Source of the DNA: Nymphaea colorata
Lineage: Eukaryota > Streptophyta > Magnoliopsida > Nymphaeales > Nymphaeaceae
Length of the DNA: 60,000 nucleotides
Direction: 5' to 3'
NCBI RefSeq assembly: GCF_008831285.2
Contig: NC_045139.1
Coordinates: 19,266,354-19,326,353 of the forward strand
Notes under the pieces: generated by a model
Told to the model about the DNA's origin: nothing
The model's database searches: none
What the model saw: the letters and a program-made list of their open reading frames with translations, nothing else
Part shown: positions 1 to 12,843 of the stretch, in pieces
How the letters are laid out: every line of letters begins with the position of its first letter
How positions within the stretch are numbered: the first letter of the stretch is position 1
Translations under genes and position numbers: made by a program

Positions 1-494
1 ATATAATCTTCTTCTTACCAAATAGTTTCTCAAGGATGGATGTCTTATTACGAACAAGCATGGAGCCAATAACTTAAAATAAGCCTCTCATGGTGAGACG
101 AGTGTGGAATTAAACACATAACAGTTCGTTGCTTGATTTTTGAATGCAATTGTTTACAGAGTTGCTTCTTCTTACGCAGTATTTTTATACGGTGCTTGGC
201 ATATATGTTTTTCAAATTATTTTAATAAATAAAAAATATATATATATATATATTTTATTTTAACTGAGTCGGGTCGGGTCGAACCCGAGCTTAGGTTTCA
301 GATGTCGGACCGACCCGACCCGACGCTCAGGCCCGAACCGCGCAAAACCGGAAGGTGTGCCTCCCGCCCAAAAGCAGAGCGCTTCAAAGAGCGAGAGAAT
401 AGGCGAGTGAGCAGATAATGGCACGGGGGAGTGAGAAAGAGAGAAGGGTGATGGAGAACGACGATGATGGCTGAACGCCGACGCCCTAGAGTGT
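1..494. other. Intergenic DNA with AT microsatellite and GGGTCGGG inverted repeat
   Basis: No gene is visible. A TA microsatellite lies at about 237-253. A perfect 14-bp inverted repeat of GTCGGGTCGGGTCG type has arms at 268-281 and 311-324. GGGTCGGG-rich sequence of this kind is a common dispersed element in plant genomes; nothing here shows that it is functional. Confidence 0.5.
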
Positions 495-572
495 TTGGAT
501 GCCCTCAAGAACGTCTCAGAGAGGCGGGCCTCGTCCGCAGAGAGGCAGGCCTCCTCCTCTGCCGTTTCCTCT

Positions 573-710
573 GCTTCTCCCGCCCCGTGGCCGATCAAGA
601 ATCCATCGCAGCTTCTCCCGCCCCGTAGCCGATCAAGAATCCATCGTAGCTTCTCCCGTCCAGTCTCCGATCAAGAATCCATCGCAGCTTCTCCCGTCCC
701 GTCCCCGATC
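573..710 (+). repeat. 38-bp tandem minisatellite, about 3.6 copies
   Basis: The word GATCAAGAATCCATCG recurs at 593, 631 and 669, and its first four bases again at 707, giving an exact 38-bp period. The partial first copy starts near 573. The period is not a multiple of three, so the same Ser/Arg-rich peptide appears in more than one reading frame of the short overlapping frames here. That explains the apparent duplicated ORFs without a real protein. Confidence 0.9.
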
Positions 711-759
711 ATCCCGTTTACCTTCACCTTTGAAAAGGCTTTCCATCAAATCTTTTGGC

Positions 760-1414
760 ATTCCCCTAGGAAGATCGCTGTACAATCCCCCTAAAATACT
801 GTAAGGCATTTCCCCACTCACTCTCACTTTCTCCCTCTCTATCTTTTCCTGTGCATGTAATTCTCCTCGTCGCTGTCCTCATCTTCGTCTTCTTCCCTCG
901 AGAATTTGTCCGTTACTCAAGGTTTCAATCCCTAAGCGATCTGCGGTGGCTAAAATTCCTTCGAGCCATCGTCATCTTCTCTGTCGTCCTCGTTTTTAAT
1001 AATTTCTTGGCTCCTTTGTGGTTCTGGGATTCTCAAACCCAAGGCAGTACTGCTTCTCCTAAACTGCGTTCATATCACATCGACATCATCTTGCTGTATG
1101 AAGATTTTCAAAACCTGGCCCAGTCATCTGCCTTGTCAATAATTCTGAGCAACGAAGAAGAGGACCTCTCTCCGCGCGTTTTTGAATTTCACTGCGGGTT
1201 CCCTCTCTCTTCACTCTCTTCCATTTCCGTCCCTCTCTTCATCTTCATCCACGTCCTTCAACCGCCGCACCGACGACACCCGCTCTGTCCGGTTTGGGAT
1301 TTGGGATTGCTTCCAAAAGGTATGACCAGAGAGATATTCTACTTTCACTTCTATCTATTGCTGCATCTCAATTTGAAACGATCATATCGTAGTAGTTTAT
1401 TTTCGTTGATCTGA
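760..1414 (+). other. Candidate leader exon of an unidentified plus-strand gene
   Basis: The stretch is pyrimidine-rich, as plant 5' leaders often are, and a good splice donor (CAAAAG|GTATG) occurs at 1,319/1,320. A 187-codon frame (851-1414) runs through it and across that donor. Its product would start with a hydrophobic stretch (about residues 3-15) and has no domain I recognise. I read this as a transcribed leader or decayed exon rather than a protein gene. Further acceptor-like sites lie downstream near 1,529, 2,315 and 3,086, but I cannot build a continuous coding model. Confidence 0.2.
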
Positions 1415-1770
1415 AGGTTGCCAAACTGAATGTTGCTGCTTATCCTGATACTAGTATTAGTACCAGTAATAGTAATGGCTGAAATTGTTTCTATTAAGTT
1501 TTTTCTATCTCTGTGTCATAATTTTTTTAGGGCTGCCATGCCATACGAGGTGCATATGCGGTCTGCTCCTGCTCACTTTTACATTAGTATCCATGTCATG
1601 AAAATTGGTTGTTGATTTGGAAATGATGATGTGTGGTTGACTGGTTGTGTGCTTGAGAACATATATGATAAAGAATGATGCCTTTGTTGGGATTGAAGCT
1701 AAAAGTTTTGTTGATTTTGGCAGCATGGAGAATATATATGATCTTGAATGATGCCTTGATTGGAATTGAA

Positions 1771-1860
1771 GTACAAAAAATTTTCCCAGCTGCCTCACGT
1801 GAATATGCTCCATTAGTGGATGCGGTATGGAAAGGCCCTTCTCAGCTTGCAATTCCCTGT
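1771..1860 (+). pseudogene. Exon-like fragment resembling extra-large G protein (XLG)
   Basis: About 28 codons read IFPAASREYAPLVDAVW, which resembles the end of the helical domain of plant extra-large G-alpha proteins as I know that family (FPAATREYAPLV.E.WKD). XLGs are plasma-membrane or nuclear G-alpha-like GTPases. After the Trp-Lys-Gly-Pro stretch the resemblance stops and the frame continues into low-complexity sequence. No P-loop, switch or C-terminal exon is visible nearby. This is at best one relic exon, and the match rests on a short motif recalled from the family. Confidence 0.3.
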
Positions 1861-1979
1861 GTTCTGTTTTTTTTTTCTCTTTCAAGTGCATGATCTTGCT
1901 ATCTGTGATTTTGAATGGTAACACTTCTGCTGCATGAAGGAGAACATCTATGCATGTTAGACTATGCTAGGTAGGTGTG

Positions 1980-2396
1980 ATTAGGCACTTACCATTTTGC
2001 ATAGCCTGGAAGTGAGTTATTTCAGTGGTAGTTGCTTCTTGGTAGATAGCAGAACATGTGTTCATGGTGTATGTGGTAACACTACAATATGAGTGAATGT
2101 GAGCCTGTTGTTGAATAGAATATTGTTTAGCTATACTTGCAGTCTTGCACTAGGTAAACTTTTGGCTAAAATACATAAGAGAATCTATCTTGTCCTATAC
2201 AACCAGTCATGGTTGTGTTTGTAGCTTTATAGTTATATCGATTGGCTATTTATGGGTGATACTATTCCTGTGAATGCTAAAGTTTTTTTTTTTGATTCCT
2301 TTTTCTAATATTCAGGTATTTGAAGCTTCAGAATATTTTTTGTGCTCCTCAAAACCTGCGTAATCATATTTCTGAGTGGTATAAAGGGAATAACTG
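1980..2396 (+). repeat. Segmental duplication, copy 1 (0.42 kb)
   Basis: The segment is alignable along its length with 3,709-4,146, with scattered substitutions and small indels. It ends in an acceptor-like TATTCAG followed by GTATTTGAAGCTTCAGAAT, an exon-like word broken by a stop within about 16 codons in this copy. The two copies are direct and about 1.7 kb apart. Confidence 0.8.
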
Positions 2397-3708
2397 AATG
2401 ATTATTGTCTGTTAACGTGTAACATAGAATATCATCATTAATTTCTCAAATATTTGGAAGTATCCTGACATTATTGACTTAAAAGGTAGCAGAAAATACA
2501 AGTAACGTATATCCAGTTTATTGGGTTGAGGAGTGTCATCCAGACCCATTATAATCTAGTTTTTGGGCAATCCAGGTTTATCAAGCACCAGACATTGAGG
2601 TAGAAACAAGGTTTATTATGGACCCAGATTTGTACCATATCTGAATGGGTCGAGGTTATTATAGCCAAGAGCTTCCTCTTTCAAGATGATGGATGACAAT
2701 CTCCACAGCTGATCATGCCATGAACTTCGTGTGTTGCCCTCTAATGCAATCATTTTTAAATTTTAAATGAAATTTTACCATAATCTGACTTGCAACTCGC
2801 TCCGCGTGTCTTTCATTGTTGTCCTAAATGGACTTGTGATTTGGGCACTGGACTTTCTTAAAATGGGTGCCTATCCTATCATGTCGGGTGAATTAGATAT
2901 GTTGACCTTCCGGGCTTTTTTTGCCTTTCAGTTAAAGACTTTTCAGAAGCAGCTAATTACTTTTATCTCTAATACTCTATAGATGGTTGAAATTTAATTG
3001 ATCTTTTTCTTGGTATGAGGTCAGTTTTGGTGAGTGAGTAATTTTAATCTTATGGTGCTGATTGACTTTGTCTATTCATTTTTAGGGTGCTAATCCAGAA
3101 GAAGAGATTCTAGACAAATTGTCACAGTATAAATTCTATTGATAATGGCTTTTTGACCTATTTTCCCATTCTCTTACTCTATAATTCTGCAGTTTCTTGT
3201 GTTTCAATTCGGAATTAATATTCCTTGGGTATGGAAATAGTCTTCATAATGTTATGAAGTGTTTGAAAGCAACTTTGGGACTATGTAGCTTGCTTTATTC
3301 TCTGCACCTCTTTGTGCATTCTTACTTTAATAGAGTTGACTGCTTGTTAGTTTAATTTTGCTAATGCTTTTGAACTATGTTTTGTCTATGATCTTTTGAT
3401 CTTCCCACAATCAACATGTCCTTTTCTAGGGTGTTTCATGTCTTCTTTTTAGGTCACTTTTCCTCCTCCTCCTAAGAATTGTCTCATTCGCTCTAGATGC
3501 TATCTTGGAGCATATTGGATGCAGAAAAGGGCAAAAGATCATTCAGCATATGACTATTCAATATTATCTTATCATTGCCAACAACAATACTTCTGATATG
3601 AATATGCTGTACAAAATTTTTTGGACCAGAAGATGGTCCCAGAGATTTGCTTAAGTTTGAACTGTTTTTTGGACATGCATGAATAGTGTCAAATGCTAGA
3701 TAAATGTG
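2397..3708 (+). other. Spacer between duplicated segments, no gene recognised
   Basis: The sequence is AT-rich. A short exon-like segment at about 3,087-3,127 follows an acceptor-like TTTTTAG and reads GANPEEEILDKLS before a GT. I do not recognise it and cannot link it to a gene. Small frames at 2,767-2,982 and, on the minus strand, 3,493-3,750 have no recognisable motif. Confidence 0.4.
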
Positions 3709-4146
3709 ATCTAGGCACTTAATTTTGGTAGATTTTCGCCCATTTTGCATAGCCTGGAAGCTGGTTATTTCAGTAGCAGTTGCTTCATGGTGGGTAACAG
3801 GGTAACAAAATCTTTGTTCATGGTGTATGTGGTAAAACTAGAATATGAGTGAATGTGAGGCTGTTGCTGGGTTGAAAATTGGTTGGCTATACTTGCTGTC
3901 TTTCACCAAGTAATTTTTTGCTAAAAGTACATAAGGGAATCTATCTTGTCCCATACAATCAGTGATGGCTGTGTTTGTAGCTTTGTAGTTATATCGTTTG
4001 GCTATTTATGTGCGATTTCATTACTGTCAAAGCTAAACTTTCTTTTTGTTATTTTTTCTAATATTCAGGTATTTGATGCTTCAGAATGTTTTTTGTGCTC
4101 CCGGAACCTGTGTAAGCATATTTCTGAGTGGTATAAGGGGAATTAG
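3709..4146 (+). repeat. Segmental duplication, copy 2 (0.43 kb)
   Basis: Direct duplicate of 1,980-2,396. Here the exon-like end stays open for about 25 codons after the acceptor-like ATATTCAG, ending ...SRNLCKHISEWYKGN and a stop. Copy 1 has a stop inside the same stretch. The product is not recognised. Confidence 0.8.
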
Positions 4147-5224
4147 TGAGTTGCAGAATATATCTTCCTTGTAAGAGCATTTTTTTACACATCATAATTG
4201 CCAAACTTTCTTTTGCTCTATGTTAATTGATTTGACCTCTATTTCGTTATGACTTCATGTTTCTCATGTTAGTTGCTCTATGGGAATTGTGGGCATCATA
4301 GTTTCTGTGCAAATTGGCTTATTATTGATGTTTGATCATTATTGATGATTATAGTGATGATTATAGCTGATGTTTGGTGAGTCACATCAGTGATGCACTT
4401 CCTACATCATTGAAGCTCTAGTCATCAGTAATGCACTCCCTTCATCATTGAACACTAGTAGGATGTCTAGTAGCACGCTTTGTGATGGGGCAACTCCATC
4501 ACTTATAAAATTCAGTGATGCATCATTGTCTTCCTAAAGAAATGTTTGTTTTCTTGTAGTAACAATTTTAGATTCTATATTCTATTTTAATTCTCGATGG
4601 AATGAATGTTAACTTGTTGAAATGTTTGTCTAATCATGTGCATTCAATGTGTATGCATAATGTTAAGTTTGCTTTTTGTTTTCTTATTCCAGAGCAATGT
4701 GGAAGCTAAAATTTAGCTTCAAAATTGTATGATGTGCTAACTGGTACAAATTCTAGAGGCTAATAAGTTATCACTTGTTCTTGTAAATTTCCCTTTAAGG
4801 AGAGAAATATACTCCAAGTGACAACACAAAGCTTGGTAAATGCTGACAAGGGGTAAATGCTCACAAGGAAGATAAACAAAAGAGGATGATGCTGGAAACA
4901 CATAAAAAAATATTGTAGGAAAACTTGAAAGTACGAAGAAGAACAATTTTCAAGAAGGGAACAATCCCCTATATATATAAAAGAGACCTTACGTACTATC
5001 TATTGGAGGTTATCCAATGGCTCTAATAGAGCTGTTGGAACCTTCAACGGCTAGTAGATTTTGATCAAAGACAAAAAAAGAGGAAAATAACAAAAGCCAA
5101 TAGAAGTAGAAAATACAAAAAAATATTTATACTAAAACCTATATGCTAAGTATACTTACGGTATGTATATATCAAAGTAAATACACTCACACACACACAT
5201 ATATATTATATATATAAGAAAATT
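4147..5224. other. AT-rich intergenic DNA before the satellite array
   Basis: No gene is recognised. At 4,330-4,530 many CATCA/TGATG words occur, including a 7-bp stem (GTGATGG/CCATCAC, 4,482-4,502). They suggest a decayed MITE, but I could not place its ends. About 4,700-5,060 resembles a decayed LTR or leader. An AC/AT microsatellite lies at about 5,190-5,217, next to the array edge. Confidence 0.4.
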
Positions 5225-5879
5225 CCCATCGCTGGGTTAGATCATATATAAGTCCGACTTCAACACCTTCTTTGGGTCACATCAAACAATTTATCCAAAT
5301 TCCCATCTGACATCTATAGCATTGCTATCATATTATTTGTCATCAAATAAATGTTGGATGCAAGATTGTACATGGAAATTTGAAATCTTTACCTTGATGC
5401 TACACTTAAATGCAAATCCAAGTACAACACTTGAATATGATCACGTTAGACTTGTGATCTCCACTCTTGTTGCAAAATCCAAATCCAACATATAAAGGCG
5501 GATAGATACGACCTTTGGTCCAGACTCAAGATATGAATCAAGTTAAGCGTCTTATTCAAGTCATTGATCCCAAACCAAAACCCAACACTCAAGCAGAATC
5601 GGATTAGACTTTTGATTCAAACCGAGATTTTAAATCCGAGTGCAACACCTTGTCCGGGTTAGGTCAGGCCTCTGATCCTAATTCCCATATGGCATCTTCT
5701 ATCATTTGTATTATATTCTTTCTCATCAAGTAAATGTTGGACGTATGATTGACGATTCGAGAAGTTGATTATGGACTATGTTTGAAAAAGTGATGTATAC
5801 TTTATGAACAGTTTGTGATCTTCAATGATTTTTTGGATTCCTTTGCCAAGAAGATGGATATAAGTATTAGAATCATGGA
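5225..5879 (+). repeat. Array left edge, degenerate partial unit (U0)
   Basis: A diverged B half with internal deletion: the 'acatggaaatttgaaatcttt' core is joined early to the 'acttaaatgcaaatcc' tail. It carries a 27-bp block (about 5,494-5,520, 'aaaggcggatagatacga...') absent from interior units but present in U15 and U16. Confidence 0.8.
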
Positions 5880-7285
5880 TTGGGATATTTCAATGTTGGA
5901 AAACTATCTTTGATGCTACCCAATCAAAGATTTTGTGTTGAATATTTCATATGTAATAATTGTACATGGAAAACTAAAATCCTTCTCATTGGGGCAAAGA
6001 TCATTTTCATTACCTTTGACCTTTCAACTTGTTTATTGGGATGCTTAGGAGATCGCCCACATAATGATGAAAAGTGGATTGTTGATCATGATCATAGACA
6101 TAAATCAAAACGCAAGTACAACATCACAATAGGATCATATTAGACCTGTGATCTAGACTCTACTTGCAAACACCTAAAGCCGGACGGATCAGACCTCTGG
6201 TTCGGACTCTGAATTACAACATCTATACCGGATCAGATGAGACCCATGGTCCAAATTCAACATCTTAATTGAATCATACTCATTTTTTAATCCAAATCAT
6301 AAGTCCCAAATCAAAATCCAACACCTAAGACGGATCAGATTAGACCTCTGATTCAAATCGACATTTTATATCCGAGTTCAACAGCTTATCAGGATCAGAT
6401 CAGACCTCTGATCCAAATTCCCAATATGACGTTGTGTATCGTTCGTATGATATTCTTTCTCATCCAATAAATGTTGGATGTATGATTGGCGGTTCCGGAT
6501 ATTGATTGTGGATGATGTTAGAAACAGAGATGTATACTATAAGAACAATGGATGATATTCAACTAGTCTTTGGACAATGTTTTGAAGAAGAGTGATATGA
6601 ATGTTTGAATCAAAGATTGGGATATTCCAACCATGGAAAATTATCTTTGATGTCGCCCATTCCAAGATTTTGTATTGAATATTTCGTACGTTATAATTGT
6701 ACATGGAAATTTGAAATCTTTATCCATTGGACAAAGATCATTATCATTACTCTTGTCCTTTCAACTTGTTTATTGGGATGTTTAGGAGATCACCCACATG
6801 ATGTCGAAAAGTGGATCGTAGATCCCGATCCTACACTTAAATGCAAATCCAAGTACAACACTTGAATATGATCACGTTAGACTTGTGATCTACACTCTTG
6901 TTGCAAAATCCAAATCGAACACTGTCCAGACTCAAGATATGAATCAGGTTAAGCGTTTTATTCAAGTCATTGATCCCAAACCAAAACCCAACACTCAAGC
7001 CGAATCAGATCAGACTTTTGATTCAAACCGAGATTTTAAATCCGAGTGCAACACCTTGTTCGGGTCAGGTCAGACCTCTGATCCTAATTCCCATATGGCA
7101 TCTTGTATCATTTGTGTTGTATTCTTTATCATCGAGTAATCGTTGGACGTATGATTGGCGATTCGAGAAGTTGATTGTGGACTATTTTTGAAAAAGTGAT
7201 GTATACTTTATGAACAGTTTGTGATCTTCAATGATTTTTGGGATTCCTTTGCCAAGAAGATGGATATAAATATTAGAATCATGGA
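5880..7285 (+). repeat. Array unit U1 (1,406 bp)
   Basis: Full-length unit, A half from 5,880 and B half from 6,617. Four GGATCAG sub-repeat heads lie at 6,186, 6,230, 6,332 and 6,392. The last forms an 8-bp perfect stem (GGATCAGA/TCTGATCC, 6,392-6,414). Confidence 0.9.
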
Positions 7286-8689
7286 TTGGGATATTTCAAT
7301 GTTGGAAAACTATCTTTGATGCTACCCAATCAAAGATTTTGTGTTGAATATTTCTTATGTAATAATCGTATATGGAAAACTAAAATCCTTCTCATTGGGG
7401 CAAAGATCATTTTCATTACCTTTGACCTTTCAACTTGTTTATTGGGATGCTTAGGAGATCGCCCACATGATGATGAAAAGTGGATTGTTGATCATGATCA
7501 TAGACATAAATCAAAACGCTAGTACAACATCAAAATAGGATCATATTAGACCTGTGATCTAGACTCTACTTGCAAACACCTAAAACCGGACGGATCAGAC
7601 CTCTGGTTCGGACTCTGAATTACAACATCTATACCGGATAAGATGAGGCCCCTGGTCCAAATTCAACATCTTAATTAAATCATACTCATTCTCTAATCCA
7701 AATCATAAGTCCCAAATCAAAATCCAACACCTAAGACGGATCAGATTAGACCTCGGATTCAAATCGACATTTTATATCCGAGTTCAACAGCTTATCAGGA
7801 TCAGATCAGACCTCTGATCCAAATTCCCAATATGACGTTGTGTATCGTTGGCATGATATTCTTTCTCATCCAATAAATGTTGGATGTATGATTGGCGGTT
7901 CGGGATGTTGATTGTGGGCGATGTTAGAAAAAGAGATGTATACTATTTGAACAATGGATGATATTCAACTAGTCTTTGGACAATGTTTTCAAGAAGAGTG
8001 ATATGAATGTTTGAATCAAAGATTGGGATATTCCAACCATAGAAAATTATCTTTGATGTCGCCCATTCCAAGATTTTGTAATGAATATTTCGTACGTTAT
8101 AATTGTACATGGAAATTTGGAATCTTTATCCATTGGACAAAGATCATTATCATTACTCTTGTCCTCTCAACTTGTTTACTGGGATGTTTAGGAGATCACC
8201 CACATGATGTCGAAAAGTGGATCGTATATCCCGATTCTACACTTAAATGCAAATCCAAGTACAACACTTGAATATGATCACGTTAGACTTGTGATCTACA
8301 CTCTTGTTGCAAAATCCAAATCGAACACAGTCTAGACTCAAGATATGAATCAGGTTAAGCGTTTTATTCAAGTCATTGTCCCAAAACAAAACCCAACACT
8401 CAAGCCGAATCGGATCAGCCTTTTGATTCAAACCGAGATTTTAAATCCGAGTGCAACTCCTTGTCCGGGTCAGGTCAGACCTCTGATCCTAATTCCCATA
8501 TGGCATCTTGTATCATTTGTATTGTATTCTTTCTCATCGAGTAAATGTTGGACGTATGATTGACGATTCGAGAAGTTGATTGTGGACTATTTTTGAAAAA
8601 GTGATGTATACTTTATGAAGAGTTTGTGATCTTCAATGATTTTGGGATTCCTTTGCCAAGAAGATGGATATAAATATTGGAATCATGGA
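7286..8689 (+). repeat. Array unit U2 (1,404 bp)
   Basis: Full-length. It carries the 'gataagatgaggcccc' variant shared with U8 and U13, and a stop in the A-half frame (aaacgctag). Confidence 0.9.
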
Positions 8690-10035
8690 TTGGGATATTT
8701 CAATGTTGGAAAACTATCTTTGATGCTACCCAATCAAAGTTTTTGTGTTGAATATTTCATATGTAATAATTGTACATGGAAAACTAAAATCCTTCTCATT
8801 GGGGCAAAGATCATTTTCATTACCTTTGACCTTTCAACTTGTTTATTGGGATGCTTAGGAGATCGCCCACATGATGATGAAAAGTGGATTGTTGATCATG
8901 ATCATAGACATAAATCAAAACGCAAGTACAACATCAAAATAGGATCATATTAGACATGTGATCTAGACTCTACTTGCAAACACCTAAAGCCGGACGGATC
9001 AGACCTCTGGTTCGGACTCTGACTTACAACATCTATACCGGATCAGATGAGACCCCTGGTCCAAATTCAACATCTTAATTAAATCATACTCATTCTCTAA
9101 TCCAAATCATAAGTCCCAAATCAAAATCCAACACCTAAGACGGATCCGATTAGACCTCTGATCCAAATTCCCAATATGACGTTGTGTATCGTTGGTATGA
9201 TATTCTTTCTCATCCAATAAATGTTGGACGTATGATTGGCGGTTCGGGATGTTGATTGTGGGCGATGTTAGAAAAAGAGATGTATACTATATGAACAATG
9301 GATGATATTCAACTAGTCTTTGGACAATGTTTTCAAGAAGAGTGATATGAATGTTTGAATCAAAGATTGGGATATTCCAACCATGGAAAATTATCTTTGA
9401 TGTCGCCCATTCCAAGATTTTGTATTGAATATTTCATACCTTATAATTGTACATGGAAATTTGAAATCTTTATCCATTGGACAAAGATCATTATCATTAC
9501 TCTTGTCCTCTCAACATGTTTATTGGGATGTTTAGGAGATCACACACATGATGTCGAAAAGTGGATCGTAGATCCCGATCCTATACTTAAATGCAAATCC
9601 AAGTACAACACTTGAATATGATCACGTTAGACTTGTGATCTACACTCTTGTTGCAAAATCCAAATCGAACACAGTCCAGACTCAAGATATGAATCAGGTT
9701 AAGCGTTTTATTCAAGTCATTGGTCCCAAACCAAAACCCAACACTCAAGCCGAATCGTATCAGACTTTTGATTCAAACCGAGATTTTAAATCCGAGTGCA
9801 ACACCTTGTCCGGGTCAGGTCAGACCTCTGATCCTAATTCCCATATGGCATCTTGTATCATTTGTATTGTATTCTTTCTCATCTAGTAAATGTTGGACGT
9901 ATGATTGACGATTCGAGAAGTTGATTGTGGACTATTTTTGAAAAATTGATGTATACTTTATGAACAGTTTGTGATCTTCAATGATTTTTTGGATTCCTTT
10001 GCCAAGAAGATGGATATAAATATTAGAATCATGGA
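8690..10035 (+). repeat. Array unit U3, short variant (1,346 bp)
   Basis: Lacks exactly one 60-bp sub-repeat at about 9,152, between two 'gacctctgat' words. Shares 'gttggacg' downstream with U7. Confidence 0.9.
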
Positions 10036-11437
10036 TTGAGATATTTCAATGTTGGAAAACTATCTTTGATGCTACCCAATCAAAGATTTTGTGTTGAATA
10101 TTTCATATCTAATAATTGTACATGGAAAACTAAAATCCTTCTCATTGGGGCAAAGATCATTTTCATTACCTTTGACCTTTCAACTTGTTTATTGGGATGC
10201 TTAGGAGATCGCTCACATGATGATGAAAAGTGGATTGTTGATCATGATCATAGACATAAATCAAAACGCAAGTACAACATCAAAATAGGATCATATTAGA
10301 CCTGTGATCTAGACTCTACTTGCAAACACCTAAAGCCGGACGGATCAGACCTCTGGTTCGGACTTTGACTTACAACATCTATACTGGATCAGATGAGACC
10401 CCTGGTCCAAATTTAACATCTTAATTGAATCATACTCATTCTCTAATCCAAATCATAAGTCTCAAATCAAAGTCCAACACCTAAGATGGATCAGATTAGA
10501 CCTCTGATTCAAATCGACATTTTATATCCGAGTTCAACAGCTTATCATGATCAGATCAGACCTCTGATCCAAATTCCCAATATGACGTTGTGTATCGTTG
10601 GCATGATATTCTTTCTCATCCAATAAATGTTGGATGTATGATTGGCGGTTCGGGATGTTGATTGTGGGCGATGTTAGAAAAAGAGATGTATACTATATGA
10701 ACAATGGATGATATTCAACTAGTCTTTGGACAATGTTTTCAAGAAGAGTGATATGAATGTTTGAATCAAAGATTGGGATATTCCAACCATGGAAAATTAT
10801 CTTTGATGTCGCCCATTCCAAGATTTTGTATTGAATATTTCATACGTTATAATTGTACATGGATATTTGAAATCTTTATCCATTGGACAAAGATCATTAT
10901 CATTACTCTTGTCCTCTCAACTTGTTTACTGGGATGTTTAGGAGATCACCCACATGATGTCGAAAAGTGGATCGTAGATCCCGATTCTACACTTAAATGC
11001 AAATCCAGGTACAACACTTGAATATGATCACGTTAGACTTGTGATCTACACTCTTGTTGCAAAATCCAAATCGAACACAGTCAAGACTCAAGATATGAAT
11101 CAGGTTAAGCGTTTTATTCAAGTCATTGATCCCAAACCAAAACCCAACACTCAAGCCGAATCGGATCAGACTTTTGATTCAAACCGAGATTTTGAATCCG
11201 AGTGCAACACCTTGTCCGGGTCAGGTCAGACCTCTGATCCTAATTCCCATATGGCATCTTGTATCATTTGTATTGTATTCTTTCTCATCGAGTAAATGTT
11301 GGACGTATGATTGACGATTCGAGAAGTTGATTGTGGACTATTTTTGAAAAAGTGATGTATACTTTATGAACAGTTTGTGATCTTCAATCATTTTTTGGAT
11401 TCCTTTGCCAGATGGATATAAATATTAGAATCATGGA
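10036..11437 (+). repeat. Array unit U4 (1,402 bp)
   Basis: Full-length. Its B half gives the same translation as that of U5, including the NCTWIFEIF variant, showing recent amplification. The junction to U5 lacks 'aaga' in 'gccaagaagatgg'. Confidence 0.9.
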
Positions 11438-12843
11438 TTGAGATATTTCAATGTTGGAAAACTATCTTTGATGCTACCCAATCAAAGATTTTGTGTTGAA
11501 TATTTCATATGTAATAATCGTACATGGAAAACTGAAATCCTTCTCATTGGGGCAAAGATCATTTTCATTACCTTTGACCTTTCAACTTGTTTATTGGGAT
11601 GCTTAGGAGATCGCCCACATGATGATGAAAAGTCGATTGTTGATCATGATCATAGACATAAATCAAAACGCAAGTACAACATCAAAATAGGATCATATTA
11701 GACCTGTGATCTAGACTCTACTTGCAAACACCTAAAGCCGGATGGATCAGACCTCTGGTTCGGACTCTGAATTACAACATATATACCGGATCAGATGAGA
11801 CCCCTGGTCCAAATTCAACATCTTAATTGAATCATACTCATTCTCTAATCTAAATCATAAGTCCCAAATCAAAATCCAACACCTAAGACAGATCATATTA
11901 GACCTCTGATTCAAATCGACATTTTATATTCGAGTTCAACAGCTTATCAGGATCAGATCAGACCTCTGATCCAAATTCCCAATATGACGTTGTGTATCGT
12001 TGGTATGATATTCTTTCTCATCCAATAAATGTTGGATGTATGATTGGCGGTTCGGGATGTTGATTGTGGACGATGTTAGAAAAAGAGATGTATACTATAT
12101 GAACAATGGATGATATTCAACTATTCTTTGGACAATGTTTTCAAGAAGAGTGATATGAATGTTTGAATCAAAGATTGGGATATTCCAACCATGGAAAATT
12201 ATCTTTGATGTCGCCCATTCCAAGATTTTGTATTGAATATTTCATACGTTATAATTGTACATGGATATTTGAAATCTTTATCCATTGGACAAAGATCATT
12301 ATCATTACTCTTGTCCTCTCAACTTGTTTACTGGGATGTTTAGGAGATCACCCACATGATGTCGAAAAGTGGATCGTAGATCCCGATTCTACACTTAAAT
12401 GCAAATCCAGGTACAACACTTGAATATGATCACGTTAGACTTGTGATCTACACTCTTGTTGCAAAATCCAAATCGAACACAGTCAAGACTCAAGATATGA
12501 ATCAGGTTAAGCGTTTTATTCAAGTCATTGATCCCAAACCAAAACCCAACACTCAAGCCGAATCGGATCAGACTTTTGATTCAAACCGAGATTTTGAATC
12601 CGAGTGCAACACCTTGTCCGGGTCAGGTCAGACCTCTGATCCTAATTCCCATATGGCATCTTGTATCATTTGTATTGTATTCTTTCTCATCGAGTAAATG
12701 TTGGACGTATGATTGACGATTCGAGAAGTTGATTGTGGACTATTTTTGAAAAAGTGATGTATACTTTATGAACAGTTTGTGATCTTCAATCATTTTTTGG
12801 ATTCCTTTGCCAAGAAGATGGATATAAATATTAGAATCATGGA
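11438..12843 (+). repeat. Array unit U5 (1,406 bp)
   Basis: Full-length. The B half and tail are near-identical to U4. The A half shares the EKSIVDHDH variant with U6. Confidence 0.9.
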
